DNA of 50,466 nucleotides from Chitinophagaceae bacterium (GTDB lineage Bacteria > Bacteroidota > Bacteroidia > Chitinophagales > Chitinophagaceae). Each line of letters starts with the position of its first letter. The first letter of the stretch is position 1. The notes under the pieces are model-generated. The model worked only from the letters and a program-made list of their open reading frames with translations. It searched no databases and had not been told where the DNA came from. Positions 35,034 through 43,215 of the stretch are shown here, one piece after another. The DNA is taken from positions 1-50,466 of the forward strand of contig JAICGN010000020.1 in the NCBI GenBank assembly GCA_025923075.1, written 5' to 3'. The position numbers and the translations under genes are program-made.

Positions 35034-35591
35034 TTAAAGCTTGTCGCTTTTTGTTTTGAAATTTTCCTTATAAAAAGCGATCGCTTCTTCAATCACTTTC
35101 ATCGCAATTTCTTTTTCCTGGAAATTATCAATTACCACTTTTTTATTTTCCAACACTTTATATTGTTCAAAATAATTTCGAAGTTCTGTGATAAAATGTG
35201 GTGGCATTTCATTTACTGTTTTAATATGGTTAACTGACGGATCTTTACTGGCGACGGCAATGATCTTATCATCAACCTGTCCCTGGTCGACCATTTGCAT
35301 ATTGCCGATGACATTCGCTTCGACTAAACAAAGCGGTTGGATAGATTGGGAACAGAACACAAGTATATCGAGTGGGTCGCCATCTTGTCCGAGTGTTTGC
35401 GGGATAAAGCCATAATTGATGGGGTAGTGGAACGAAGAATAAATCACCCGATCCAATTTTAGAAGACCGGTCTCTTTATCTACTTCATATTTTGCACGGC
35501 TGCCTTGCGGAATTTCAATTACTGCATTTACTATTGACGGCGCATTGTTACCATAGTGTGCACCATGCCAGGGGTGATAGACCGTAAGCAT
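35034..35591 (-). CDS. ppa: Inorganic pyrophosphatase (family I)
   Basis: A 185-residue cytosolic enzyme that hydrolyses pyrophosphate and drives biosynthesis. The conserved Asp signature appears as DGDPLDILVF (about 72-81); EIPQGSRAKYEVDKETG (about 27-43) and INYGFIPQT are classic family I segments. Length fits bacterial PPases (about 175-180). It is embedded in a minus-strand operon, 7 nt after crcB, a fluoride exporter; PPase is strongly inhibited by fluoride, so the pairing may have functional sense. Confidence 0.95.
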   Translation of the reverse strand: MLTVYHPWHGAHYGNNAPSIVNAVIEIPQGSRAKYEVDKETGLLKLDRVIYSSFHYPINYGFIPQTLGQDGDPLDILVFCSQSIQPLCLVEANVIGNMQMVDQGQVDDKIIAVASKDPSVNHIKTVNEMPPHFITELRNYFEQYKVLENKKVVIDNFQEKEIAMKVIEEAIAFYKENFKTKSDKL

Positions 35592-35598
35592 AAGAAAA

Positions 35599-35970
35599 TT
35601 ATTTAATTATCCGGATACCGATAAAAGTTGCCAGCAATCCGCCAACCACACTAGCTGTTAAATAAATAAAAAATAAAGCAATTTTGTTTTCTTTTAGTAA
35701 TCCCATTCCTTCCAATGTAAATGCTGAAAAAGTGGTGAAGCCGCCACAAAAACCTGTCATTAATAACAATTTCATTTCTTCATTCCATATGAGGGAACGG
35801 CTCAGCAAACCCCACAAAATTCCGATCAAGAAACAACCCGAAAGATTTACAAGTAGTGTACTGGCAGGAAATTCGACCGTACTTTGCACGTTAAATATTT
35901 TGTGAACAGCATAACGGAGCATACTACCCACGCCTCCACCCAATCCTACTATCAGGAGATTTTTAAGCAT
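35599..35970 (-). CDS. crcB: Fluoride efflux channel CrcB/Fluc
   Basis: A 123-residue protein with four membrane segments. GFCGGFTTFSAF (about 77-88) is the conserved pore motif with the two Phe residues of Fluc, and GGGVGSMLRY (about 10-19) the start signature. Fluc works as an antiparallel dimer letting fluoride leave the cell. It overlaps the preceding lipoprotein stop by 1 nt (TAATG), so the genes are coupled. I looked for a fluoride riboswitch upstream and saw none. Confidence 0.93.
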   Translation of the reverse strand: MLKNLLIVGLGGGVGSMLRYAVHKIFNVQSTVEFPASTLLVNLSGCFLIGILWGLLSRSLIWNEEMKLLLMTGFCGGFTTFSAFTLEGMGLLKENKIALFFIYLTASVVGGLLATFIGIRIIK

Positions 35971-36401
35971 TAAGGAATTGAATCATTTTTTTGAAAGGTA
36001 AAATTCAGATCGATGAACCATTGGCCATTTGCCCGTATAACTTTCAATGAATCATTTTGGTCTTTGTAGGAATTTGAGAAGTGTACGATTGTTACGGAAT
36101 CATTTATCGCATGTGTCTCTTTCAAAAAGCGAATGCTTGCTTTCTTATATTCTTTTTTATCTTCCGGCGTCATCCGATTATTGTAATTCCATTCATAAAT
36201 GTCGATCATTTGCTGATTTGTTGAATCATTTACAAGAAAAGTTTTGGCTTTTTTGTAATCACCATCGAGCGCAGCACGGAGAAATTTAGCAGCAGCATCC
36301 ATTTCGTTCTCGGGCTTTGGTGTTTCCTCAGTTTTCTTGTCAGCATCATTACAGGCAGCTAGAAATAAAAGCAGGAACAATAATTGGAAAAACTTTTTCA
36401 T
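35970..36401 (-). CDS. DUF4878-like lipoprotein
   Basis: A 143-residue lipoprotein with lipobox FLAAC (Cys17) and a linker rich in Glu/Pro/Lys. The mature domain (about 30-143) has the NTF2-like/DUF4878 layout: a helical AAKFLRAALDGDYKKAKTFLV followed by beta strands (VIRANGQWFIDLNF). Such domains are small binding modules in Gram-negative envelopes. It is the first gene of the crcB-ppa operon. The role is unknown. Confidence 0.75.
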   Translation of the reverse strand: MKKFFQLLFLLLFLAACNDADKKTEETPKPENEMDAAAKFLRAALDGDYKKAKTFLVNDSTNQQMIDIYEWNYNNRMTPEDKKEYKKASIRFLKETHAINDSVTIVHFSNSYKDQNDSLKVIRANGQWFIDLNFTFQKNDSIP

Positions 36402-36535
36402 TAGTGCAATGTACTAAAAAAAATACCTGGTCTCATCCGTCTTTGTATACCGATGCACCCATAAGCACGAAACCAGAATGTATAATGAACCCAACTTTTT
36501 TATCTGTCTGCGGTTCACAAACCGGATCAGTCGGC

Positions 36536-36900
36536 TCAACCTCCCAATGCGTTCAACCTTTTTGCCGCTTCATCATGATTGGGGGCTATTTGAAGTACGC
36601 GAAGGTAATCTGCTTTGGCGCCTTCTATATCCCCGGATTATTGCCTTAACATTCCCGATAGAGGAAATGAACAGGTTTAGTATCTAATTCAACTGCTTTA
36701 GAGAAATCTTTTAATGCTTCCTGGTAGTTTCCAGAGATCTCATAGGTAATTCCACGGTTTACATAAGAAGAGCTTCTTTGGGGGTCTAATTCTATAGCCT
36801 TGTTGTACATTTTGATGGCTTCATTGCGGTTTCCTTTCATCCCATGAATATTACCCATGCCTTCATATACATCAACACGGTTAGATTGGTTGAAAAAGCA
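36536..36900 (-). pseudogene. Broken TPR-repeat protein gene
   Basis: Positions 36858-36646 read in one frame as two TPR units (EAIKMYNKAIELDPQRSSSYVNRG, then a second unit ending in LDTKP). The continuation of the TPR pattern, SGDIEGAKADYLRVLQIAPN to a stop at 36536, is in another frame. So a frameshift near 36660 and a TAA inside the tail break the gene. The 5' end (toward 36900) also lacks a clear start. The lesions look recent because the motifs are still sharp. Confidence 0.75.
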
Positions 36901-37200
36901 GAGCAGGACTTGGCTTTCCCCTGATTTCTTTTCTGACAGTAAGTTTTCTTTTTGATTTCTTTTGCATTACATCAAAAAATTGGCTTCCGGGTACATTTGG
37001 AGAATTGCATTAGTCTCGACAAGGGATGATCAAAAGTTAAATAATTATAACCTTGTCTCTTGCTGATGTGTGAATAAGAAAAGGTCGAGATATCCTTTTG
37101 TTTTGAATATACAGGTATTTAATTGCTGAATTAAGAAAAAGTAATGAACGGCGTGTCGCAACGAAAGTTTAATAGAATTTATAAAACCGTGCAGGTAATC
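36901..37200. other. Intergenic region with a possible repeat relic
   Basis: No gene. At about 37150-37175 the sequence matches the right flank of the dispersed element (copy B at 39808-39833): words CGCAACG, AAGT and TAATAG in the same order. This may be a truncated element or chance similarity of a short AT-rich text. Confidence 0.4.
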
Positions 37201-38181
37201 TTACTTATGCTCACCACGATTCTCTTCTTCTTTCCGTTCCTTATCGTATGCTCTGAGTATTTGTTTTACCAGGCGGTGGCGTACCACGTCATCCTCATCA
37301 AGCTCGATGTGTGCAATGCCATCAATATTTTTCAAAATGCGGGAAGCTTTTTGTAAACCGCTCCGTTGATTTCGCGGCAAGTCGACCTGTGTGATGTCGC
37401 CTGTAATAATTGCTTTCGCATTGGCACCAATACGAGTCAAAAACATTTTCAATTGCAGGTCGGTTGAATTCTGTGCTTCATCCAAAATTATGAATGCATT
37501 ATCAAGCGTACGACCACGCATATAAGCAAGCGGGGCAATTTCGATCGTTCTTGTACTCATGTAATAACCAAGTTTGTCGGCGGGTATCATATCGTCCAAC
37601 GCATCATAGAGCGGACGCAGGTATGGATCGATCTTCTCTTTCAGATCACCGGGGAGGAAGCCCAGGTTTTCACCAGCTTCAACTGCAGGACGCGTAAGAA
37701 TAATTTTCTTCACGGCTTTATTCTTTAATGCCCGGACAGCAAGTGCAACCGCGGTGTAAGTCTTACCTGTACCTGCCGGTCCAATCGCAAACACGATATC
37801 ATTCTTTTCGGCCATTTGCACCAAACGTTTTTGGTTGGCGGTTCTTGCACGAACAGTTTTACCATTGGGACCAAACACTAAAACATCGTTTGGATTGCGA
37901 TCGACAAAGTTGTCGACTGTTTCGGCATCATCGCCCCCAAGCACCTGTTCAAAATAATTTTCACTCATGTGGCCGTTCCTTTCCAGGTATTGAACGATAA
38001 GTTCAATTTTTTCGCGGGCAGACGTAACCTGCTCAGGTGAGCCACTGAGCTTTAACTGGGTACCCCGTGAAAGAATTTTAAGAAGGGGAAATTTCTTTTT
38101 CAGAATGTCGAGCTTGCCGTTGTTTACGCCAAAGAACTCGATAGGGTTTACGGTTTCGAGGTTGATAATCGTTTCTGTCAA
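37201..38181 (-). CDS. PhoH-family ATPase
   Basis: A 326-residue cytosolic protein. An N-terminal KH-like stretch (about 10-70) precedes the P-loop ATPase domain with Walker A GPAGTGKT at 134-141, FIILDEAQN (Walker B) near 230-238 and TGDITQVDLP sensor region near 259-268. PhoH/YbeZ-type proteins are P-loop ATPases related to helicases, linked to ribosome or RNA processing with the YbeY endonuclease. The C-terminus is basic (AYDKERKEEENRGEHK-like). It is transcribed alone, divergent from the hemerythrin gene. Confidence 0.94.
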   Translation of the reverse strand: MTETIINLETVNPIEFFGVNNGKLDILKKKFPLLKILSRGTQLKLSGSPEQVTSAREKIELIVQYLERNGHMSENYFEQVLGGDDAETVDNFVDRNPNDVLVFGPNGKTVRARTANQKRLVQMAEKNDIVFAIGPAGTGKTYTAVALAVRALKNKAVKKIILTRPAVEAGENLGFLPGDLKEKIDPYLRPLYDALDDMIPADKLGYYMSTRTIEIAPLAYMRGRTLDNAFIILDEAQNSTDLQLKMFLTRIGANAKAIITGDITQVDLPRNQRSGLQKASRILKNIDGIAHIELDEDDVVRHRLVKQILRAYDKERKEEENRGEHK

Positions 38182-38625
38182 TTCACTTCAATTTTAATTT
38201 CTATAATCCCGGAAGAGGGTGACTGCCGGATTTTTCACTCATCCCGCATTTGCGGTATGTTTACCCGTCCATGACTAAAATAAAGACTTATCCCAATCAC
38301 ATCCTAAAGTTAATTATTAACAGGTGTGCAAACAAATTGTTGAAAGTAAAATTTGGTTAATAATTATTTTAATTTTTAACGATACAATTTATGTGCTCGG
38401 CTTTGACATCTCTGTTCATCGTTTCTTGCGGCGCCTTCTTGTACAACATAACTCTTTTCAGCTATTCAATTCCACGCAAAGCCACAAAGACTTAAGTCGC
38501 CAGGTTTTCGGTGCGACTATGCGAATCCTTTGCGTCTTTGCGTGAAATTCTCCTCTGATCAAGGTCAGCCAAATTCATGCTAAACATCATCTGCCTTCCT
38601 AAAAACATAGTGGTATTTTTACAAT
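38182..38625. other. Divergent intergenic region of 444 bp with two inverted repeats
   Basis: No gene. An 11-bp inverted repeat TAATTATTAAC (38311-38321) / GTTAATAATTA (38356-38366) lies 34 nt apart, near the phoH start. A separate 82-bp palindromic element occupies 38468-38549. Short open frames here (38324-38545) look like chance readings. Confidence 0.55.
38468..38549. repeat. Imperfect palindromic element (about 82 bp)
   Basis: The left arm AATTCCACGCAAAGCCACAA... (38468-38489) and right arm (38528-38549) pair in 19 of 22 positions; inside them AGTCGC (38495-38500) pairs with GCGACT (38513-38518). The wording CGCAAAGxCxCAAAG is typical of short dispersed repeats in Bacteroidota intergenic DNA. 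Confidence 0.55.
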
Positions 38626-39105
38626 ATGCAAGAAAGTAAACCCATAAAAAGAAGCAAAGAACTGGCACCGCTCAGTCGTGAACATCATGACGGGCTCTTG
38701 TTTGCATGGAAAATAAAGCAAGGGCTTGCAAATAGTACTCCGGTTGAAACACTTTGCAATTATACCCGCTGGTTTTGGTCAAACCATATTAAACCGCATT
38801 TCAAGGATGAAGAACAAGTATTGATAAAATTTTTACCTGCGGATAATCCGCTTGTGCAACAAATGATAAGAGAACATGCACAGATACGTGATCTTGTGAT
38901 CTTACTCGACAAAACACCCGATTCGAACTCTCTCCAACTACTTTCGGAGTTTATCAACAACCATATTCGCTTTGAAGAAAGAGAATTATTCCCTTACGCG
39001 GAAAAAACATTGACTCCTGAACAATTGAATGAAATCTATAACAACCTTCCACATAATCTTCATTGCGACAATGAGTGGAATGATGAGTTTTGGGTGAGAA
39101 AGTAG
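38626..39105 (+). CDS. Hemerythrin-like (HHE) domain protein
   Basis: A 159-residue cytosolic four-helix protein. Iron-ligand patterns are visible: REHHDG (18-23), WSNHIKPHFKDEEQ (about 51-64), IREHAQIRD (about 84-92) and NNHIRFEERELF (about 110-121). HHE proteins bind a di-iron centre; they sense or store oxygen or repair iron-sulfur centres, and their exact role here is unknown. It is convergent with a small unknown gene whose stop lies 1 nt away. Confidence 0.88.
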   Translation: MQESKPIKRSKELAPLSREHHDGLLFAWKIKQGLANSTPVETLCNYTRWFWSNHIKPHFKDEEQVLIKFLPADNPLVQQMIREHAQIRDLVILLDKTPDSNSLQLLSEFINNHIRFEERELFPYAEKTLTPEQLNEIYNNLPHNLHCDNEWNDEFWVRK

Positions 39106-39106
39106 A

Positions 39107-39313
39107 TCAGGTTGACGTTACGCGGTTTTGTCCCTGTACTGTAGTTTCTTTCCGCAGGTTTATTTCAGCAAGGATGTGTTGAATCGCTTCTTTGTATTCT
39201 TTATATTCATTACCGAAATCCTTATAGACCAATAGCTGTGTATATTTTTGCGTTTTTTGGGCAAGAATATCCACAAGCTCCTCCATTGTCATTTTCTGGG
39301 AATCTTCGATCAT
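39107..39313 (-). CDS. Small conserved-looking protein of unknown function
   Basis: A 68-residue, helical, charged cytosolic protein (EELVDILAQKTQKYTQLLVYKD near the start). It ends one base after the hemerythrin stop, a tight convergent arrangement. No named family. Its length, start codon and codon use are plausible for a real gene. Confidence 0.5.
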   Translation of the reverse strand: MIEDSQKMTMEELVDILAQKTQKYTQLLVYKDFGNEYKEYKEAIQHILAEINLRKETTVQGQNRVTST

Positions 39314-39579
39314 AGGTTCAGGGCAGTTGCTTCGATGGTTTAAAATATAAAGACCGCACTATTACAGCAAGAATTATGCGATTTTTTTCAGTGGGTAAAA
39401 TACTTTCAGCAATCAGATTTCCATTGTTCAAAAAAAAATCACAGACGTAAAAGGACGGCGGGGCTTACCAGGTTCGTTCTTTGTTGCATCGTGGCGATAG
39501 TTATCGGGATACGTGTGGTAATTCAATTCAGCTTGTTGATGGTTTACTTTCTGTTGATTGTGACTAAGATTGTTGCTGC

Positions 39580-39838
39580 GTAGTCCACCCCCACGTGAAA
39601 ATTTCTGTGAGCTGAATATCCGGCCCCCGCCAGCGGGGGATAACATGCAGTCTTTATTTCGAGCAGGATTGAAAACCCGAAAAAAATAATTTGCGTCCGA
39701 CAATTAAGAGATTGTTCATTGTCCCCCGCTGGCGGGGGAAGTGGTTCGATCATTGTAAAGAAACAATTGGGGGTGGACAAAGAGTCGAATAGAATTGGTA
39801 GAGTACAAGAGTGCGACGCAACGTAAGTGTAATAGTAG
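39580..39838. repeat. Dispersed non-coding element, copy B (nested GC-rich inverted repeats)
   Basis: Outer inverted repeat GTCCACCC (39583-39590) / GGGTGGAC (39771-39778), 196 bp apart, with inner CCCCCGCCAGCGGGGG (39624-39639) and CCCCCGCTGGCGGGGG (39723-39738), which are exact reverse complements of each other. Compared with copy A, the element is in the opposite orientation. A shared flank of about 50-60 bp (39779-39838) corresponds to the left flank of copy A. Confidence 0.85.
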
Positions 39839-39878
39839 CACTGCAGCCGGGAACATTATCACCTCCATGCTTGAGTAA

Positions 39879-39907
39879 TCGTGCCACGGTTCTAAATCGT
39901 GGCACGA
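39879..39907 (-). terminator. Hairpin beside the TonB-receptor stop codon, possible terminator
   Basis: TCGTGCCACG (39879-39888) and CGTGGCACGA (39898-39907) form a perfect 10-bp stem with a 9-nt loop, 3 nt from the stop at 39911. There is no long T-run, so termination may be weak; it may also belong to the repeat-rich flank. Confidence 0.45.
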
Positions 39908-39910
39908 CTC

Positions 39911-42412
39911 TCACCACCTCGCTACGATCTTAAAATTCACTAACCGTGGCGTTAAGCGATTCGGTATTGTAAAAACATTGTTGGCGAAATCTTTTATCAG
40001 CAAATAAGAAATGGTATTGGAGCGATCGATCAGATTGAACACTTCAAGGCTGGCCCAGATGCTTTCAAAGTTGCGGAAAGGAGAGTGGCTGCGGCGATTC
40101 GATCGATCAGCATCAAGCAACAATGCGCTGAAACCAATATCAACTCTTATATAAGGTTCGATGATAGCACCATTGCGGTATTTTACACTACCGGGAATAT
40201 TATAAGGAAGATTGGTGCCGTAAATCGTGCTGAGATAAACCCTGAAATTTTTATTGGTGGCCAAATAATCCTGGAAGAACATCCCGAATGTTAGTGTACG
40301 ATCCGTCGGGCGGCGCAACCAACCACCTTCAACAGTTGTACTATCTATCGGTTGAAAAAGTGAATCGAGTGTATACTCTGTATAAAAATCCCCTTTAATA
40401 TTTTCATTTGTATTCATCAACCCGATACTGACCCAGCTTTCTGCATCTTTGACCAACTCTCCAAAAAATCTTCCTTCCACACCGTAAGCATAGGCCTTTG
40501 CACTGTTCTCGCCAAAGTAACGGATGCGGACATTGTCAATATCATAAGGCACGACATCCCACATTTTTTTATAATAAGCTTCCACGGTCATCCGCATCGG
40601 TTTGTTAGTAGCTTTAAAATTATAATCAAAGCCACCAACCACCTGGAAGCTTTTTTGCGCTTTTACATCGGTATTCACTGTGCCATCATATCTTCTTAAT
40701 TCACGATAAAATGGCGGTTGATGATATGCACCTGCTGCTGCACGGAAGATAATGTCCTTCCCGCCTTTTGGTTGCCAGCTTGCGCCAACTCTTGGAGAAA
40801 ATAAAAACTCATTGTTGAGTGAATTATAATTAAATCGAAAGCCAGCCTGCAGTGTAAACGAATTTGATGAATCACCAAAGACCAGGTTGTCCTGCACATA
40901 TCCCGAAATTTTATTAATGTCAAGCGCTGCAGTTGCTTTAATCACTTTGTTTAACATCAAAATAGTTGGATTGTAAGGAAGTGCATAACCTGCAGAATCC
41001 TGGAATTCCCATTCATTGAGTTTGTCATCAATTGATGATTTATCAAAACCAATTCCCCATTGAAAAACATTTTTTCCTTTGTCAAGAACGCCTTTGTGTG
41101 ATACGTTCCAGTTATCGATATTCAATCTATTGCGGGCAAAATTGTGAAACACGCCTGCACCCAGCGGATTTACGATTAATCCGAATGTTGGTTTTGCTTT
41201 ATCAAAATCCCTTTCACCAAATAAATATGCCCCGGCAATGTCAATGTTTTCTTCTTCATCATTTTCAAATCTTGACACCATCCATTTCAATTTCAGATTT
41301 TTTCTTGCCTGGTTGGTGATAGCAAGTCCCATCATATTTGTTTTATACTGATCTCTTTCCTGCCCGTCAAAATATACATCAAGTCCCAGTACAGCGGTGA
41401 AATAAGGAGAAAAGACAGAAGAAGTAAGCTGGCTGAACTCAGGAACCAGCGTAAATTTTGTTTGAGAAATATTTCCCAAGAACTCAGCCTGCCATTTTTC
41501 GCTGAATTGATAATTGATAAGTGCCTGAAAATCGGATGATGAAGGAACGTAATTACCTTGCGTTTCCTGGAGAGTCAATATATTTTTATTCGTACGATTA
41601 CGAACGCCGACGAGATAGCTTAATTTATTGTTGTTAGAAATTCCTTCAAGCTGCAAGCCTTGTTCCAGGATGCTTACGTATGCCGAACCGCCAAAGCGTT
41701 TTGGTTTTTTGTATTGAATATCGAGCACACTGCTCATCTTATCTCCATACTTTGCCTGGAAACCGCCATTATAAAAGCTGATATTGCGCACCATTTCAGG
41801 ATTAATAAAACTCAACCCTTCCTGCTGACCGTTGCGTACTAAATAAGGACGGAAGATTTCGAAGTCATTTACGTAGATAAGATTTTCATCATAGCTGCCA
41901 CCGCGGACAGAGTATTGTGAAGTGAGTTCATTATTGGAGCCAACAAAAACTTTGATAAGACTTTCGACTCCCATAACGGGCGTCGGCAGATTAATCACTG
42001 ATTTTGGGTTTGGACGAATCAGGCCAGCCTCTCTTCTGTCACGCTGGTCTGTTACGATCACTTCTTCAAGTGTTTTGCCTTCCCTTTCCAGGCGAATCAC
42101 AATTGTCTCTTCCTCATTTTCGCTTAGAAGAAAGTTCTTTTGTTGAGTTCTAAAACCTGTGTAGCTGAAAACAATTGCGAAAGCCTTGTCAGCAGTTACT
42201 TTTAAACGAAATGTACCGGAATCAGATGTAGCAATTCCCTTTTGTTGGCCTAAAATAGTAACAGAGACATTTGAAAGTGGATTTTCATTTTCATCAAGCA
42301 CTTTTCCTGAAACGAATGCTGGTTTTTTTTGAGCAAAAGAAACAATAGACAACAGGCAACAGGCAAAAGACAAAAAGCTGGACACAAGGATTAAGCTTGA
42401 TTGGCGGTTCAT
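39911..42412 (-). CDS. TonB-dependent outer-membrane receptor with carboxypeptidase-regulatory-like N-terminal domain
   Basis: An 833-residue outer-membrane protein starting at the ATG at 42412 (an upstream ATG at 42460 adds 16 residues without a signal). A signal peptide (cut near SFAQ) is followed by a CarboxypepD_reg-like domain VSGKVLDENENPLSNVSV (about 32-110), a plug domain (VIVTDQRDRREAG, about 120-230) and a long beta-barrel ending in the aromatic residue W. No SusD partner follows, so it is more likely a siderophore/cobalamin/peptide receptor or a lone SusC-like protein than a glycan pair. It lies 51 nt downstream of the methyltransferase gene. Confidence 0.9.
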   Translation of the reverse strand: MNRQSSLILVSSFLSFACCLLSIVSFAQKKPAFVSGKVLDENENPLSNVSVTILGQQKGIATSDSGTFRLKVTADKAFAIVFSYTGFRTQQKNFLLSENEEETIVIRLEREGKTLEEVIVTDQRDRREAGLIRPNPKSVINLPTPVMGVESLIKVFVGSNNELTSQYSVRGGSYDENLIYVNDFEIFRPYLVRNGQQEGLSFINPEMVRNISFYNGGFQAKYGDKMSSVLDIQYKKPKRFGGSAYVSILEQGLQLEGISNNNKLSYLVGVRNRTNKNILTLQETQGNYVPSSSDFQALINYQFSEKWQAEFLGNISQTKFTLVPEFSQLTSSVFSPYFTAVLGLDVYFDGQERDQYKTNMMGLAITNQARKNLKLKWMVSRFENDEEENIDIAGAYLFGERDFDKAKPTFGLIVNPLGAGVFHNFARNRLNIDNWNVSHKGVLDKGKNVFQWGIGFDKSSIDDKLNEWEFQDSAGYALPYNPTILMLNKVIKATAALDINKISGYVQDNLVFGDSSNSFTLQAGFRFNYNSLNNEFLFSPRVGASWQPKGGKDIIFRAAAGAYHQPPFYRELRRYDGTVNTDVKAQKSFQVVGGFDYNFKATNKPMRMTVEAYYKKMWDVVPYDIDNVRIRYFGENSAKAYAYGVEGRFFGELVKDAESWVSIGLMNTNENIKGDFYTEYTLDSLFQPIDSTTVEGGWLRRPTDRTLTFGMFFQDYLATNKNFRVYLSTIYGTNLPYNIPGSVKYRNGAIIEPYIRVDIGFSALLLDADRSNRRSHSPFRNFESIWASLEVFNLIDRSNTISYLLIKDFANNVFTIPNRLTPRLVNFKIVARW

Positions 42413-42463
42413 TCCTAAGAAGCGGATTTTGGGAACAATATTAATCAATAAAATCCGCATTTG

Positions 42464-43210
42464 CTATTTGGATACCCGTCCTAATTTCAGATAAATTGGA
42501 AACACAACTTTCTTCACTTCACCTTCCGGCCAGAATTTTTTTATCTCTTCTTCAATGATTGAAATTGGAGAGTGGCCCTGCCTTTTAATAAATTTCTGAA
42601 TGGCACTCCAACTGCTAATGTATCCGAGCAAATCTTCTCGTCGCCATCGGAGAACTGACTCAAAAGTTTTTACGGATAATAGATCATAGTCGAATTTAAC
42701 GGTTTCATATTTTTCTTCCACATATTTTCTTTCATAGTCCCAATAGGGCCTGGTTACCTTTTCATAAAAATTGCAAACGGCATCGTCCACTTTTTTTTCC
42801 CCTGTTGTATTTCTGTAATAGGTCCAGATCGCTATAATAGCTCCGGGTTTGCAGACACGTGTCACTTCCTTTTTAAATTCATCCCATTTCAACCAATGAT
42901 AGGCTTGTGCGACGGTTACAAGATCAAAAGTATTTGCTTCAAATGGAGTTTTTTCGGCAGTGCAAACGAGGTATTCAATATTATCTTTAGCCGTTGCCTT
43001 TTCTATTTGTGCAGGGCTGATATCTGTCGCAATTACTTTTTTAAAGTGATCAGCTAACACCAAAGCGGCTTGTCCATTGCCCGTCGCACAATCCCATGCA
43101 GTGTTCATCTCTTTTACAAATGAAAGGATGTGATCATAAAGTTCTTTTGGATAACTCGGTCTGTATCGGGCATAAAGATCAGATCTTTCACTAAACAGAT
43201 CTTTTGCCAT
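42464..43210 (-). CDS. Class I SAM-dependent methyltransferase
   Basis: A 248-residue cytosolic enzyme. WDCATGNGQAALVLADHF (about 39-56) is the SAM-binding motif I, followed by IATDISPAQIEKA and VCTAEKTPFEANTFDLVTVAQAYHW, the motif II/III region with the substrate-side acid. It is the SmtA/UbiE-like small-molecule type; the acceptor is unknown. It is 5 nt upstream of the TonB region and 5 nt after rpe, so rpe and this gene may be co-transcribed. Confidence 0.85.
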   Translation of the reverse strand: MAKDLFSERSDLYARYRPSYPKELYDHILSFVKEMNTAWDCATGNGQAALVLADHFKKVIATDISPAQIEKATAKDNIEYLVCTAEKTPFEANTFDLVTVAQAYHWLKWDEFKKEVTRVCKPGAIIAIWTYYRNTTGEKKVDDAVCNFYEKVTRPYWDYERKYVEEKYETVKFDYDLLSVKTFESVLRWRREDLLGYISSWSAIQKFIKRQGHSPISIIEEEIKKFWPEGEVKKVVFPIYLKLGRVSK

Positions 43211-43215
43211 GCGAT

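Larger units (their letters stand above)
39314..39910. other. 597-bp intergenic region between the small gene and the TonB receptor
   Basis: It holds dispersed element copy B (39580-39838) and a hairpin next to the TonB stop (39879-39907). The rest (39314-39579) reads open over short frames on both strands but lacks a plausible start, so I see no gene. Confidence 0.5.

Noticed and set aside
35960-36420. Fluoride riboswitch upstream of crcB
   Set aside because: I looked for the conserved crcB-motif blocks before the crcB operon and found none.
38324-38545. 73-residue open frame on the plus strand
   Set aside because: It runs through the palindromic intergenic element and has no protein-like composition.
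39340-39582. A plus-strand open frame of about 75 codons with a membrane-like stretch
   Set aside because: It has no ATG, GTG or TTG near its beginning and ends inside the repeat boundary; minus-strand frames are equally open.
39428-39780. Two minus-strand open frames of 91 and 78 residues
   Set aside because: They are readings of the dispersed element, including SPAGGG-type residues from its GC-rich palindromes.
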